Assembly (NCBI RefSeq): GCF_029143285.1
Contig: NZ_JAPDSH010000003.1
Span: 62,001 to 126,000, forward strand
Origin: Vagococcus proximus
GTDB taxonomy: Bacteria > Bacillota > Bacilli > Lactobacillales > Vagococcaceae
Direction of reading: 5' to 3'
DNA: 64,000 bases
The notes under the pieces are model-generated. The model searched no databases, had not been told where the DNA came from, and was given only the letters and a program-made list of their open reading frames with translations. This document shows, in pieces, positions 28,832 through 39,126 of the stretch. Numbering within the stretch: the first letter of the stretch is position 1; each line of letters begins with the position of its first letter. Made by a program: the position numbers and the translations under genes.

Positions 28832-31800
28832 TTAATCTTTTTTCTCTGCATTCTTTGCTGCTTGTTCTTGAGCATATTTCGTTAATGCATCGACGGTAAT
28901 TAAATCGTCTTCATCATCATCCATATCGCGCAATTCAATTTCTTGATCGTCAATATCAAGTACTTGCATATCTAAACCTAATGATTGTAATTCTTTCACC
29001 AACACGCGGAATGATTCCGGTACGCCTGGTTTTGGAATTGGTTCACCTTTAACGATTGCTTCGTAAGTTTTAACACGACCAACCACGTCATCTGATTTGT
29101 ACGTTAAGATTTCTTGAAGAGTATAAGCCGCACCGTAAGCTTCCAGTGCCCATACTTCCATCTCTCCGAAACGTTGTCCACCAAATTGTGCTTTACCACC
29201 AAGAGGTTGTTGTGTAACTAATGAGTAAGGTCCTGTTGAACGTGCATGTAATTTGTCATCAACCATGTGGGCTAATTTCAACATGTACATAACCCCAACA
29301 GATAGGCGGTTATCAAATGGTTCCCCTGTACGACCATCGTAAAGAATTGTTTTGGCATCTTTAGCCATACCCGCTTCACGAACTGTTGACCATACATCAT
29401 CCTCGTCAGCTCCATCAAATACAGGAGTTGCAACATGAATACCTAATTGACGAGCAGCCATACCTAAGTGTAACTCAAGTACTTGCCCGATATTCATACG
29501 AGATGGTACCCCTAATGGGTTAAGCATGATATCAACTGGTGTACCGTCTGGCATAAATGGCATGTCTTCTTCTGGCATAATGCGAGAAACTACCCCTTTA
29601 TTACCATGACGTCCGGCCATTTTATCCCCTTCGTTAATTTTACGTTTTTGAACGAGATAAACACGAACTAACATATTAACACCAGGAGATAATTCATCAC
29701 CAGCTTCACGAGTAAAGATCTTAACATCATGAACGATTCCATCACCACCGTGTGGAACACGTAGAGACGTGTCACGAACTTCACGCGCTTTTTCACCAAA
29801 GATAGCGTGTAATAAACGCTCTTCAGCTGATAATTCAGTGACACCCTTAGGCGTTACTTTACCAACTAATAAGTCACCATCTTTAACTTCAGCACCGATA
29901 CGGATAATACCCATTTCGTCTAAGTTTTTAAGAGCGTCTTCCCCTACGTTAGGGATTTCGCGAGTAATTTCTTCAGGTCCTAATTTTGTATCACGAGCTT
30001 CTGATTCATATTCTTCAATATGGATAGATGTATACACATCATCTTTAACCAGACGGCGACTCATAATGATCGCATCCTCGTAGTTATAACCTTCCCATGT
30101 CATGAAGGCAACTAAGACGTTTTGACCTAAAGCCATTTCGCCTTCTTCCATAGATGGGCCATCCGCAAGAACGTCGCCTTTATCTACTTTTTCACCTAAT
30201 GTCACGATTGGACGTTGGTTATAACACATACCCGCATTAGAACGGCTAAATTTAATAACTGAATATTTATCAAGTGTTCCGTTTGAACGACGAACGCGAA
30301 CTTCGCTAGCGTCAACAAATTCAACAACACCATCATGTTTACATACTAAAGCTGAACCCGAGTCATGAGCTGCTTTGTATTCCATACCCGTTCCTACAAA
30401 TGGAGAACGAGGTTGGATTAGTGGCACAGCTTGACGTTGCATGTTCGCTCCCATTAGGGCACGGTTGGAGTCATCGTTTTCCAAGAAAGGAATACAAGAT
30501 GTCGCAACGGCAACTACCTGTTTAGGAGAAACGTCCATGTAGTCAACTTTATCAATTGATACTTCTAAGTTTTCACTTTGGATACGAGCCATAACAACAT
30601 CGTTAGCAAAGCTTCCATCTTCGTTTAATTTTGAGTTCGCTTGAGCGACCATGTAATGATCTTCCTCGTCAGCGGTTAAGTAATCAATATGTTCTGTTAC
30701 TTTACCAGTTTTACGATCAACACGACGGTATGGTGTTTCGATGAACCCATAATCGTTGATTTTCGCATAACTAGACAAGCTATTGATTAACCCAATATTA
30801 GGACCCTCTGGTGTCTCAATCGGACACATACGGCCGTAATGCGAGTAATGTACGTCACGAACTTCATAACCGGCACGGTCACGAGTCAAACCACCAGGCC
30901 CTAAGGCTGATAGACGACGTTTGTGAGTTAACTCACCTAATGGGTTTGTTTGGTCCATGAACTGTGACAATTGAGAAGAACCGAAGAACTCTTTAATTGA
31001 CGCAACAACTGGACGGATATTAATTAATTGTTGTGGTGTTAATGTTTCAGTGTCTTGAATAGACATTCTTTCACGAACCACACGTTCCATACGAGCTAAA
31101 CCGATACGGAATTGATTTTGTAATAACTCACCAACTGAACGGATACGACGATTACCTAAGTGATCGATGTCATCCACTTTACCGATATCTTCTTGTAAGT
31201 TAAAGAAATAACTCATTGAAGCAACTACATCAGCAGGAATAATTGTTTTACAATCTGCATCAATTTGACCGTTACCGATCACATTAACAACACGTTCAGG
31301 ATCTTTAGGTGATACCACTTTAATCACTTGGAGTGTCATCGGTTCCGTTACAACCGCATCTTCTGATGGGTAGTAAGTCACGTTGTTGATACCCGCATCT
31401 AAATGTTTTTCTAATTCTTCCATGATAGCGTGAGTGATCACAGTACCTTTTTCGAATAAGATTTCACCAGTTTCAGGGTCAACTAATGTTTCACCTAATG
31501 TTTGGTTTAATAAACGAGTTTTTAGACTTAATTTTTTGTTTACTTTGTAACGACCAACTGCTGCTAAGTCGTAACGTTTTGGATCGAAGAAACGAGCATT
31601 TAACAAGTTACGAGAACTGTCAGCTGTTTTCGGCTCACCAGGGCGTAAACGGTCATAAATATCTTTCAGGCCTTCCTCTGTACGAGAATCTGATGAATTT
31701 TTATGAATATCTTTTTCTAACGTCAAGCGTAAGCTTTCGTTATCGCCGAAGATTTCTAAGATTGTATCATCTGACCCGAAACCTAACGCACGAACTAATA

Positions 31801-32380
31801 CTGATAAAGGAATCTTACGTGTACGGTCAATACGTACATATGAGATATCTTTAGCATCTGTTTCCATTTCTAACCATGCACCACGGTTAGGGATAACAGT
31901 TGTTCCAAAACTTTCACGGCCATTTTTATCTGTTTTACCACTGAAGTAAACACCAGGAGAACGAACTAATTGAGAAACAATAACACGTTCTGCTCCGTTG
32001 ATAATAAATGTACCCATCTCAGTCATTAATGGGAAATCTCCAAAGAATACTTCTTGTGCTTTAATTTCGCCTGTAATTTTGTTATCAAGACGTAATGTCA
32101 CATGAATAGGAGCTGAGTAGTTCGCATCATGTGCGCGAGCTTCTGCTACTGTATATTTTGGTTCCTTCAATTCATACCCAACAAATTCTAGAGATAATTT
32201 GTCACTAAAATCCTTGATTGGTAAAATGTCTTCGAACATCTCTTTAAGTCCTCTATCCAAGAACCATTGATAAGAGTTTGTTTGAATTTCGATTAAATCT
32301 GGTAATTCTAACACTTCACTAATTCGCGCATAACTTCTTCTTTCGCGATGCTTTCCGTATTTCACTACGTGTCCAGCCAA
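28832..32380 (-). CDS. rpoB: DNA-directed RNA polymerase subunit beta
   Basis: About 1182 residues, the family length. Conserved segments include [20 protein letters not shown] at the start, the rifampicin pocket ([20 protein letters not shown]) with wild-type-looking residues, and the [13 protein letters not shown] catalytic region. The start is probably TTG at 32380 ([12 protein letters not shown]), eight bases after AGAGGGG; GTG at 32389 is too close to that site. It has a consensus promoter and a leader of about 230 nt. rpoC follows. Confidence 0.97.
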   Translation of the reverse strand: MAGHVVKYGKHRERRSYARISEVLELPDLIEIQTNSYQWFLDRGLKEMFEDILPIKDFSDKLSLEFVGYELKEPKYTVAEARAHDANYSAPIHVTLRLDNKITGEIKAQEVFFGDFPLMTEMGTFIINGAERVIVSQLVRSPGVYFSGKTDKNGRESFGTTVIPNRGAWLEMETDAKDISYVRIDRTRKIPLSVLVRALGFGSDDTILEIFGDNESLRLTLEKDIHKNSSDSRTEEGLKDIYDRLRPGEPKTADSSRNLLNARFFDPKRYDLAAVGRYKVNKKLSLKTRLLNQTLGETLVDPETGEILFEKGTVITHAIMEELEKHLDAGINNVTYYPSEDAVVTEPMTLQVIKVVSPKDPERVVNVIGNGQIDADCKTIIPADVVASMSYFFNLQEDIGKVDDIDHLGNRRIRSVGELLQNQFRIGLARMERVVRERMSIQDTETLTPQQLINIRPVVASIKEFFGSSQLSQFMDQTNPLGELTHKRRLSALGPGGLTRDRAGYEVRDVHYSHYGRMCPIETPEGPNIGLINSLSSYAKINDYGFIETPYRRVDRKTGKVTEHIDYLTADEEDHYMVAQANSKLNEDGSFANDVVMARIQSENLEVSIDKVDYMDVSPKQVVAVATSCIPFLENDDSNRALMGANMQRQAVPLIQPRSPFVGTGMEYKAAHDSGSALVCKHDGVVEFVDASEVRVRRSNGTLDKYSVIKFSRSNAGMCYNQRPIVTLGEKVDKGDVLADGPSMEEGEMALGQNVLVAFMTWEGYNYEDAIIMSRRLVKDDVYTSIHIEEYESEARDTKLGPEEITREIPNVGEDALKNLDEMGIIRIGAEVKDGDLLVGKVTPKGVTELSAEERLLHAIFGEKAREVRDTSLRVPHGGDGIVHDVKIFTREAGDELSPGVNMLVRVYLVQKRKINEGDKMAGRHGNKGVVSRIMPEEDMPFMPDGTPVDIMLNPLGVPSRMNIGQVLELHLGMAARQLGIHVATPVFDGADEDDVWSTVREAGMAKDAKTILYDGRTGEPFDNRLSVGVMYMLKLAHMVDDKLHARSTGPYSLVTQQPLGGKAQFGGQRFGEMEVWALEAYGAAYTLQEILTYKSDDVVGRVKTYEAIVKGEPIPKPGVPESFRVLVKELQSLGLDMQVLDIDDQEIELRDMDDDEDDLITVDALTKYAQEQAAKNAEKKD

Positions 32381-32614
32381 GCTCTTCACCCCTCTGAATT
32401 TTTTTATTCAAAACACCATCAATTTCAATATGTTACAAATGTTAAGATTTGATTACATATATATTTCAAGACCCTTTTAAGGCAAAAAAAAACCAAAAAT
32501 AGAATTTTCTCGTTCATATGAGCTTCTACTTTTGTTTTCCTATGATTAAAAACACAAAATGGACAATATTTCACTCTGTATTTCCTTGTTTTTAGATAGC
32601 TTTTGCAACTATTA

Positions 32615-32643
32615 ATTATATCGTCTTTCATTTACAATGTCAA
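32615..32643 (-). promoter_or_regulatory. Consensus promoter of rpoBC
   Basis: Minus strand: -35 TTGACA (32638-32643), 17-bp spacer, -10 TATAAT (32615-32620). The leader that follows (32381-32608) is AT-rich with no structure I can name; a 68-codon frame in it lacks a ribosome site and is not called. Confidence 0.9.
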
Positions 32644-32799
32644 CGCACCACAACCCCTTTTCCGTTGTTTTCATAAATTTTCTGCTGTGTATTTTCAGAT
32701 TTGTAACACTATTGATTTATTTGGATAGACTTTCAAAATTTAATTTCAAAAACATTAATGCTACACTAGTGTTAAATAACACCTTTAAGGAGCGACAAC

Positions 32800-33219
32800 T
32801 TGAAAAACTTTAAAACAAATCCCGTCTTATGGACGATACACCTGATACTTTATCTCGTATTCTATGCCATCCTTATTTGGACAATGACTCTAAAAGGATT
32901 TCTGCACACATCAGGTATAACGTTACTTGTTTTCCCACTTATTATTTTTTCACCATTAGTAGCGTTGACAACCTACACTGACGGTAAATTCGTATTAGCC
33001 CGCCTAATGACCTCTACCCTCATCTTAGCTTCCTTGTTTTATAGCGCAATGATTAACCTACCTCTTGTTTACTTCGATAAACAGAACAGTGCTAGCGTCC
33101 CACTTCCAACTTGGACGAATTGGGTATTTGGTGTCGTTGGCATCGTATTGCTGTTAATCCAAGTGTACTTAATTTTTAAATTACCTAAATCAACAAAAAA
33201 CAACTCACTGTTCCCTTAA
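32800..33219 (+). CDS. Uncharacterised four-helix membrane protein
   Basis: A 139-residue hydrophobic protein with four predicted membrane helices (about 10-30, 40-58, 68-88 and 106-127) and a short basic tail. It starts at TTG 32800, supported by AAGGAG nine bases upstream. I do not recognise a family. It is a single gene, divergent from rpoB, with a very strong terminator. No conserved catalytic residues are evident. Confidence 0.75.
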   Translation: MKNFKTNPVLWTIHLILYLVFYAILIWTMTLKGFLHTSGITLLVFPLIIFSPLVALTTYTDGKFVLARLMTSTLILASLFYSAMINLPLVYFDKQNSASVPLPTWTNWVFGVVGIVLLLIQVYLIFKLPKSTKNNSLFP

Positions 33220-33241
33220 AAGAACAGTGAGTTGTTTTTTT
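33195..33241. terminator. Bidirectional intrinsic terminator
   Basis: Perfect 15-bp stem AACAACTCACTGTTC / GAACAGTGAGTTGTT overlapping the end of the membrane-protein gene, with A and T tails. Confidence 0.92.
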
Positions 33242-33250
33242 ATTTAGAAG

Positions 33251-33853
33251 CTACTTTCTACTTTGTAAAATATAGTAACCTTTATCTTTCGTTAAAGTTT
33301 TTACGTTTCCAAAAACTTCTTCCATTTTTTTAGCCGCACTTGGCGCCCCTTGTTTTTTTTGTAGGACAACTGTTAGCGTGCCACCCTCAACAAGTAAAGG
33401 ATAAGCGCCTTCTAAAATTGTATGAACGACTGCTTTACCAGCACGGATTGGCGGGTTACTTAAGACAGCTGCAAATTCACCTTCTACACTTTCGTAGATA
33501 TTTGACACATGGATTTCCACGTTTGCAACACCGTTATGTTTAGCATTTAATTTAGCTAATTCAACTGCGCGTTCGTTGATGTCAACCATTTCGACAACGC
33601 GTGAACTTTGTGACGCTAACGATAAACCGATTGGTCCGTAACCACAACCAACATCTAAAATATCACCTTCTGGCAAGTCTTCTTCCGTGAATGCATCAAT
33701 TAAAACACGTGAGCCGAAATCAACGGTCTTTTTAGAAAACACACCGCTATCCGTTGTAAAACGGAATCGCTTGCCTTTTAAATCGAACGTCCACTCTGAT
33801 AAATCATGCGGGGTACTTGGTTGGTTAGTAAAATAATGATTATTCTCTGTCAT
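33251..33853 (-). CDS. RsmC-like class I SAM-dependent methyltransferase
   Basis: A 200-residue methyltransferase. The SAM-binding motif I is LDVGCGYGPIGL (about 66-77), and the acidic motif II is VDINERAVELA. The NPPI motif typical of amino-group-modifying N-methyltransferases is seen in LSNPPIRAGK. It matches the short single-domain Gram-positive relatives of RsmC, which methylates G1207 of 16S rRNA. It is 11 bp from the GDSL gene upstream, so probably cotranscribed. The rRNA target is inferred. Confidence 0.85.
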   Translation of the reverse strand: MTENNHYFTNQPSTPHDLSEWTFDLKGKRFRFTTDSGVFSKKTVDFGSRVLIDAFTEEDLPEGDILDVGCGYGPIGLSLASQSSRVVEMVDINERAVELAKLNAKHNGVANVEIHVSNIYESVEGEFAAVLSNPPIRAGKAVVHTILEGAYPLLVEGGTLTVVLQKKQGAPSAAKKMEEVFGNVKTLTKDKGYYILQSRK

Positions 33854-33864
33854 ACTTATTCTCC

Positions 33865-34425
33865 TTATCGTTTCTTAACAATTTCTTGATTAATAATGCG
33901 AGCTAAAAAGTCATAGCCTTTATCTGAAAAATGTAACTCATCCTCTTGCAAGAGTGCCATTACATCTGCTTCTTTTTCCATCGCTTCTAATAGATTAACA
34001 AATGGTACTCCTGTTTCACAAGCGACCGTTTCTGCCACTGCTACATATTGCTTAATGGCAACTAGTGAACGATCTTCACCGTGACGTTTTTGCCCCGTAT
34101 AAGGACCAGATAACAGTATCACTTTTTCTTTGCCGATTCGCTCAATAATCTCCATCAAATTACGACGGTAATCAACCGGACTCACTCCAACATAATTTGC
34201 CACATCATTGGCACCAAAAAAGACCACAACCTCATCTGGATTATAACGTAAGATATGCTCGTCAATACGCTTTAAGCCGTCTGCTGTCGTATCTCCTGGA
34301 ATACCAGCATTAATAACTTCTGTATCAGGAAAAGCCTGTTGCACTCGTTTTGTCAGTTCATCTGTGATACCTTCCTCGCCATATCCTGCCGTAATACTAT
34401 CGCCAAATAAAAAAAGTTTCGTCAT
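33865..34425 (-). CDS. SGNH/GDSL-family esterase
   Basis: A 186-residue hydrolase of the SGNH fold. Block I FGDSITAGYG carries the nucleophile Ser, block II has the oxyanion Gly in NAGIPGDTT, block III is FFGANDV with the oxyanion Asn, and block V is DELHFSDKGY with the catalytic Asp and His. There is no signal peptide, so it is cytosolic. Relatives act as acyl-ester or acetyl-ester hydrolases; the substrate is unknown. AGGAGT ribosome site; operon with the methyltransferase downstream. Confidence 0.9.
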   Translation of the reverse strand: MTKLFLFGDSITAGYGEEGITDELTKRVQQAFPDTEVINAGIPGDTTADGLKRIDEHILRYNPDEVVVFFGANDVANYVGVSPVDYRRNLMEIIERIGKEKVILLSGPYTGQKRHGEDRSLVAIKQYVAVAETVACETGVPFVNLLEAMEKEADVMALLQEDELHFSDKGYDFLARIINQEIVKKR

Positions 34426-34536
34426 ATTATCTCGACTCCTAATCCTGTTTAATAACAGATAGTCAAATCTGTGCTATAATTAAAAATTATAAAAAATATT
34501 ATAGCATCATCATAGCATGCTAGAGGAGTTTTGAAT

Positions 34537-35073
34537 ATGTCAAATGAAGAACGCACAACCAAAGCTTGCCGCGAATCACGCGTGATCCAAACTCACCGCG
34601 TCTTTCCAACGGATTTAAATTCACACGGCACACTCTTTGGTGGCAAATTAATGTCGCTAATCGATGATACGGCATCTATCTCAATTACCCGTCACTCTCG
34701 CCGTAATGCGGTGACCGCATCAATGGATCGTTTAGATTTCCTGCACCCTATTAATGAAAACCACTCTGTTTGTGTGGAAACTTATGTTAGTGGAACAGGT
34801 CGAAAATCTATGGAAGTTTTCGCCAAAATCATTGGAGAAGATTTAGTATCTGGCGACCGTTACTTAGCTGCAACTTGTTTTATGACCTTTGTAGCTGTTC
34901 CTTCTCCTGAAAAACCAGAGAAAGACTTTACCGTCCCACACGTTGTACCCGAAACGGATGAAGAAAAAATGGTAACAAGCGGCTATGAAGAGCGTCGAAA
35001 ACGCGGACTTCAAGAACTTGCCTTCCACGAACAGTTCTCGAAAACGGTCTCATTAGATGTTCCTTGGGGCTAA
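34537..35073 (+). CDS. Acyl-CoA thioesterase (hotdog fold)
   Basis: About 178 residues of the YciA/BACH-like acyl-CoA thioesterase family, with the conserved opening TDLNSHGTLFGGKLMSLIDD, where the Asn/His and downstream Asp are catalytic. It hydrolyses acyl-CoA esters in the cytoplasm. ATG at 34537 is preferred to an in-frame TTG at 34531 because of spacing to AGAGGAG. The C-terminal extension is charged. A single-gene unit with no terminator evident. Confidence 0.9.
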   Translation: MSNEERTTKACRESRVIQTHRVFPTDLNSHGTLFGGKLMSLIDDTASISITRHSRRNAVTASMDRLDFLHPINENHSVCVETYVSGTGRKSMEVFAKIIGEDLVSGDRYLAATCFMTFVAVPSPEKPEKDFTVPHVVPETDEEKMVTSGYEERRKRGLQELAFHEQFSKTVSLDVPWG

Positions 35074-35199
35074 CATTAAAACTTCGTTAGCAAAATACGA
35101 TTTTTACTTATATATATAAGATATTTCAGACGCTTTGTGATAAAATAATTGCTAATAGATTCATAATCAGACGCACGAGACAATGGAGGCTTTAACTTA

Positions 35200-36123
35200 A
35201 TGAATAGCACAAAGAAATTCCATCAGTTTTCTAGGGATGAGTGGCAACGATTTTATCGTAATGGTATTCCTCCACTAACAGAAAACGAACTGCAAGAGAT
35301 TAAAAGTTTAAACGACCGTATTTCCTTACAAGACGTACAAGACATTTATATGCCTTTAACTCACTTGATTCATATTTATATGAAGGAATACGAATCACTC
35401 CAATTAAGTAAGGGCCTGTTTATGCAATCTTATCCAGGTGTCACACCATTTGTAATTGGAATCGCTGGAAGCGTTGCTGTCGGTAAGAGTACGACTGCTC
35501 GTTTACTACAAATGATGTTGTCGCGTATCTTTAAACGTCGCAATGTTCAACTGATTACCACTGATGGTTTCTTATATCCAAATAAGGTACTCGAAGAAAA
35601 AGGCATCATGAATCGTAAGGGATTTCCAGAGAGTTATGATATGGAACGATTGATCACCTTTCTTGAACAAGTGAAAAATCGTAAAGAAAATATTGAAACT
35701 CCCGTGTATTCTCACGATATTTATGATATTATTCCAAATAAGACTGAAACGATCAATGAACCTGACATCTTAATCGTCGAAGGGATTAACGTGTTACAAG
35801 TCCCTACTAGCGAACAAGTTTACATCAGCGACTTCTTTGATTTCTCAGTATACGTCGATGCCGAGCCAGAATTAATCGAAAAATGGTACCTTAACCGTTT
35901 CGGAAAATTACTTGACTCTGCTTTTCTTGACCCAGATAATTTCTACTATTCCTATGCCATTGGTGACCGTGAGGAAGCCTTTAACATGGCGCGAAATGTC
36001 TGGCGTGACGTCAACTTAAAAAACTTGGAAGAATTCATCTTACCAACACGTAACAACGCCAACGTTATCTTACACAAAACAGAAGGTCATCAAATTGACC
36101 AAGTCTCTTTGAATAAGTATTAA
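35200..36123 (+). CDS. coaA: Type I pantothenate kinase
   Basis: A 307-residue P-loop kinase that makes 4'-phosphopantothenate, the first step of coenzyme A synthesis. The Walker A motif GIAGSVAVGKSTTARLL (about residues 87-103) and the substrate region TTDGFLYPN are intact, as is YDIIPN...DILIVEGIN. The length fits bacterial CoaA. GGAGGC ribosome site. It lies 80 bp before guaA on the same strand and may be cotranscribed. Confidence 0.96.
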   Translation: MNSTKKFHQFSRDEWQRFYRNGIPPLTENELQEIKSLNDRISLQDVQDIYMPLTHLIHIYMKEYESLQLSKGLFMQSYPGVTPFVIGIAGSVAVGKSTTARLLQMMLSRIFKRRNVQLITTDGFLYPNKVLEEKGIMNRKGFPESYDMERLITFLEQVKNRKENIETPVYSHDIYDIIPNKTETINEPDILIVEGINVLQVPTSEQVYISDFFDFSVYVDAEPELIEKWYLNRFGKLLDSAFLDPDNFYYSYAIGDREEAFNMARNVWRDVNLKNLEEFILPTRNNANVILHKTEGHQIDQVSLNKY

Positions 36124-36203
36124 CCTCGGCCCAATCAATGTATTAACAAGCTGATTTTTAATCAGTTTTAGATAAAAAACTATATAGATAAGGGTGAAGA
36201 CAC

Positions 36204-37760
36204 GTGACCAACGTTGCCAACATGACAACAATCGAAAAAGTAATCGTATTAGACTTCGGTAGTCAATACAACCAATTAATCACACGCCGTATTCGTGAAT
36301 TTGGTGTGTTCTCAGAATTAATGAGCCACCGCATCACGGCGGAAGAAATTAAAGCCATCAATCCAAAAGGGATTATCTTCTCTGGCGGACCAAACAGCGT
36401 TTACGCTGACGATGCCTTCAAAGTAGACCCTGAAATCTTTAACTTAGGGATTCCAGTATTAGGTATCTGCTATGGTATGCAATTAATGACAGCTGAATTC
36501 GGCGGAAAAGTTGAAGCAGCGTCTAAAAAAGAATACGGACAAGCCTTCATCGACATCCAAGATGCTAAAGCTGGTTTATTCGAAAACTTACCTGCTCGCC
36601 AACAAGTTTGGATGAGTCATGGTGACTTAGTAACTGAAGTACCCGCTGGATTTGAAATCACAGCAACAAGTCCAGACTGCCCAATCGCAGCTATGGAAAA
36701 CAAAGAGAAAAACTTCCATGCTGTACAATTCCATCCAGAAGTACGCCACTCAGAATACGGTAATGACTTATTACGTCACTTTGCCTTTGATATCTGTGGC
36801 TGTAAAGGCGACTGGACAATGGACAGCTTTATCGAAAGCGAAATCGCAAAAATCCGCGAAACAGTTGGCGATAAAAAAGTGTTACTTGGCCTATCAGGCG
36901 GCGTAGACTCATCAGTAGTTGGTGTGCTTTTACAACGCGCTATCGGCGACCAATTAACATGTATCTTCGTAGACCACGGTTTACTACGTAAAGGCGAAGG
37001 CGACCAAGTTATGGATAGCCTATCAGGTAAATTCGGCCTAAACATTATCCGTGTGAATGCTAAAGAACGTTTCATGGACAAATTAGCAGGTGTTTCTGAC
37101 CCTGAACAAAAACGTAAAATCATCGGAAACGAATTCGTTTACCTATTTGATGATGAAGCAACTAAATTAGACGGTATGGAATTCTTAGCTCAAGGAACTC
37201 TTTATACAGACGTTATCGAAAGTGGAACTGAAACTGCTGAAGTGATCAAGTCTCACCATAACGTAGGTGGCCTTCCTGATGATATGCAATTCAAACTAAT
37301 CGAACCTTTAAATACTTTATTCAAAGATGAAGTACGTGCTTTAGGTATCGAATTAGGAATGCCAGAAGAATTAGTATGGCGTCAACCTTTCCCAGGACCT
37401 GGATTAGGTATCCGTGTTCTTGGTGAAATTACTGAAGAGAAATTAGAAATCGTTCGCGAATCTGATGCTATCTTACGTGAAGAAATCGCTGCTGCCGGTC
37501 TTGACCGTGACATCTGGCAATACTTCACAGTCCTACCTGGTATCCGTTCAGTCGGTGTTATGGGTGACGGACGTACTTACGACTACACTGTTGGTCTACG
37601 TGCGATCACATCTATCGATGGTATGACAGCTGACTTCGCTCGTATCGATTGGGATATCTTACAAAAAATATCAGTACGTATCGTAAATGAAGTGGCACAC
37701 GTTAACCGTATCGTGTACGATATTACATCTAAGCCACCAGCAACTGTTGAGTGGGAATAG
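36204..37760 (+). CDS. guaA: GMP synthase (glutamine-hydrolysing)
   Basis: A 518-residue enzyme converting XMP to GMP. The N-terminal class I glutamine amidotransferase domain has the nucleophile Cys in GICYGMQLM and a His/Glu pair in VQFHPEV. The ATP-pyrophosphatase domain has the P-loop LSGGVDSSV, and the C-terminal dimerisation domain ends ...PATVEWE. GTG at 36204 is the start, with AAGGGTG upstream; ATG at 36222 is an alternative. The final codons appear to be the insertion site of the mobile element that follows. No purine riboswitch was found upstream. Confidence 0.96.
   Translation: MTNVANMTTIEKVIVLDFGSQYNQLITRRIREFGVFSELMSHRITAEEIKAINPKGIIFSGGPNSVYADDAFKVDPEIFNLGIPVLGICYGMQLMTAEFGGKVEAASKKEYGQAFIDIQDAKAGLFENLPARQQVWMSHGDLVTEVPAGFEITATSPDCPIAAMENKEKNFHAVQFHPEVRHSEYGNDLLRHFAFDICGCKGDWTMDSFIESEIAKIRETVGDKKVLLGLSGGVDSSVVGVLLQRAIGDQLTCIFVDHGLLRKGEGDQVMDSLSGKFGLNIIRVNAKERFMDKLAGVSDPEQKRKIIGNEFVYLFDDEATKLDGMEFLAQGTLYTDVIESGTETAEVIKSHHNVGGLPDDMQFKLIEPLNTLFKDEVRALGIELGMPEELVWRQPFPGPGLGIRVLGEITEEKLEIVRESDAILREEIAAAGLDRDIWQYFTVLPGIRSVGVMGDGRTYDYTVGLRAITSIDGMTADFARIDWDILQKISVRIVNEVAHVNRIVYDITSKPPATVEWE
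37749..37760. repeat. Putative attL core of the element in guaA
   Basis: GAGTGGGAATAG, the last three codons and stop of guaA. A near copy, GAATGGGAATAA, lies at 46035-46046 and also reads Glu-Trp-Glu-stop. guaA 3' ends are known insertion sites of integrative elements. Confidence 0.5.
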
Positions 37761-37767
37761 AATAAAT

Positions 37768-37810
37768 AGCCTTAGAAGTCCTTTGTTTAAAGGGTTTCTA
37801 AGGCTTTTTT
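37768..37810 (+). terminator. Intrinsic terminator downstream of guaA
   Basis: Stem AGCCTTAGAA / TTCTAAGGCT with inner TCCTTT/AAAGGG pairing and a T6 tail. If the element borders are right, this terminator is element-borne. Confidence 0.88.
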
Positions 37811-37819
37811 GTTTCTCGT

Positions 37820-37839
37820 GATACCAATATGATACCAAT
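37820..37839. repeat. Paired GATACC sites at the left end (integrase arm-type candidates)
   Basis: GATACCAAT at 37820 and again at 37831, an 11-bp period, about 60 bp inside the proposed left end. A matching pair is present at the right end. Confidence 0.5.
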
Positions 37840-37942
37840 TCCTAATAAAAAATATAATCATTAAAATCAATTATCAACTGTATATCTATTGAAAATGTGA
37901 TAAGATATAAAACACGATAAAGTTTACATATATAGAATTTAT

Positions 37943-38180
37943 ATGCATGAATATAAAAAGGAATGTACTATACCTATTTCTTATAATAACCTTTGGAAAT
38001 TAACTATAGACAAAAATTTAAATAAGACACAACTTAGAGATAAATGCGGAATAACCTCTTCCACTTTAGCTCGGCTTAGTAAAAATAAAGACGTATCACT
38101 GGAGAATATACCGTACACTACAATGTGATATCGGAGACATTATCGAATTTATAGAAAACGAGGTGACCACACATGAATAA
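37943..38180 (+). pseudogene. Frameshifted HTH (Cro/CI-type) controller of the restriction-modification pair
   Basis: The intact part (ATG 37943) encodes about 55 residues of a compact helix-turn-helix regulator: NNLWKLTIDKNLNKTQLRDK and then TSSTLARLSKNKDVSLENI. After that the frame runs into an early TGA. In the +1 frame the expected ending continues as RTLQCDIGDIIEFIENEV and stops at 38180, overlapping the methyltransferase start by 8 bp. Compared with family members (V-K-I-C before this ending), 11 nt appear to be missing at about 38110. The gene was probably a regulator of the downstream methyltransferase. It could still give a truncated HTH peptide. Confidence 0.75.
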
Positions 38181-39126
38181 AAAACTAAAATTTATAGATT
38201 TATTTGCTGGTATCGGAGGAATGCGTCAAGGGTTCGAAGATGATAATACTACATGTGTATTCAGTTCTGAATGGGATAAATTTTCACAAAAAACATATGA
38301 GGCGAACTACGGTGAAATCCCTTATGGAGATATTACCGAAATTAAAGAAAAAGATATTCCCGAACACGATGTATTATTAGCAGGGTTTCCTTGCCAACCT
38401 TTTAGTTCGATTGGCAAGCGTGAAGGGTTTATGCACGAAACACAAGGAACTCTTTTTTTTGATGTGTTAAGAATAATAAAATATCATAGACCTAAGATGT
38501 TTTTACTAGAAAATGTACAAGGTTTACTAACACATGACAGTGGTAATACTATGCGAGTTATTGTAGCCTCTTTGAACGAATTAGGATATAACGTTTCATA
38601 CAAAGTTCTAGATGCACAAAATTTTGGGTTACCTCAAGTCAGAAAACGAGTGATAATCGTTGGTTTTGATAATAATTTAAACATCACAAATTTTAATATT
38701 CCTGAAGGACAAGAATCAAATGTTCCAATAGGGAAATTTCTAGAAGAGAACCCAACTGGTTACTCAATATCAAAACACTTACAGTCATCATATTTATTCA
38801 AAAAGGATGACGGTCGACCTCAGTTAATAGATAAGAATTCTGATATTCAAGTTAAGACCTTGGTAGCAAGTTATCACAAAATACAAAGACTTACTGGTAC
38901 TTTTGTTAAAGGTGGAGAAACAGGTATTCGTCTTTTGTCCCAATTAGAATGCAAGAGAATAATGGGATTTCCCGATGATTTTATAATACCTGTTTCAAGA
39001 ACTCAAATGTATCGTCAATTTGGAAATTCCGTTGCTATCCCAATGATTAAAGAGGTTGCAAATGCAATGAAAATAGAATTTTACGCATCAACTAAAAATA
39101 ACAGTCACGGTAGGAGAACAAAATGA
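38173..39126 (+). CDS. DNA (cytosine-5) methyltransferase, HpaII-like system
   Basis: A 317-residue C5-cytosine methyltransferase with motifs in standard order: I FIDLFAGIGGMRQGF, IV GFPCQPFSSIG with the catalytic Cys, VI FLLENVQGL, VIII QVRKRVIIVG, and X QFGNSVAIPM. The variable target-recognition region lies at about residues 185-260. It is adjacent to, and overlaps by ATGA, an HpaII-like endonuclease gene, so the pair probably recognises CCGG. GAGGTGA ribosome site within the broken controller gene. Enzyme class is firm; specificity is inferred from the partner. Confidence 0.92.
   Translation: MNKKLKFIDLFAGIGGMRQGFEDDNTTCVFSSEWDKFSQKTYEANYGEIPYGDITEIKEKDIPEHDVLLAGFPCQPFSSIGKREGFMHETQGTLFFDVLRIIKYHRPKMFLLENVQGLLTHDSGNTMRVIVASLNELGYNVSYKVLDAQNFGLPQVRKRVIIVGFDNNLNITNFNIPEGQESNVPIGKFLEENPTGYSISKHLQSSYLFKKDDGRPQLIDKNSDIQVKTLVASYHKIQRLTGTFVKGGETGIRLLSQLECKRIMGFPDDFIIPVSRTQMYRQFGNSVAIPMIKEVANAMKIEFYASTKNNSHGRRTK

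Noticed and set aside
32425-32631. 68-codon minus-strand frame in the rpoB leader
   Set aside because: It overlaps the rpoB promoter -10 box, has no ribosome site and has a composition-driven sequence.
36124-36203. Purine riboswitch before guaA
   Set aside because: The 80-bp gap is too short and lacks the three-way-junction core sequences.
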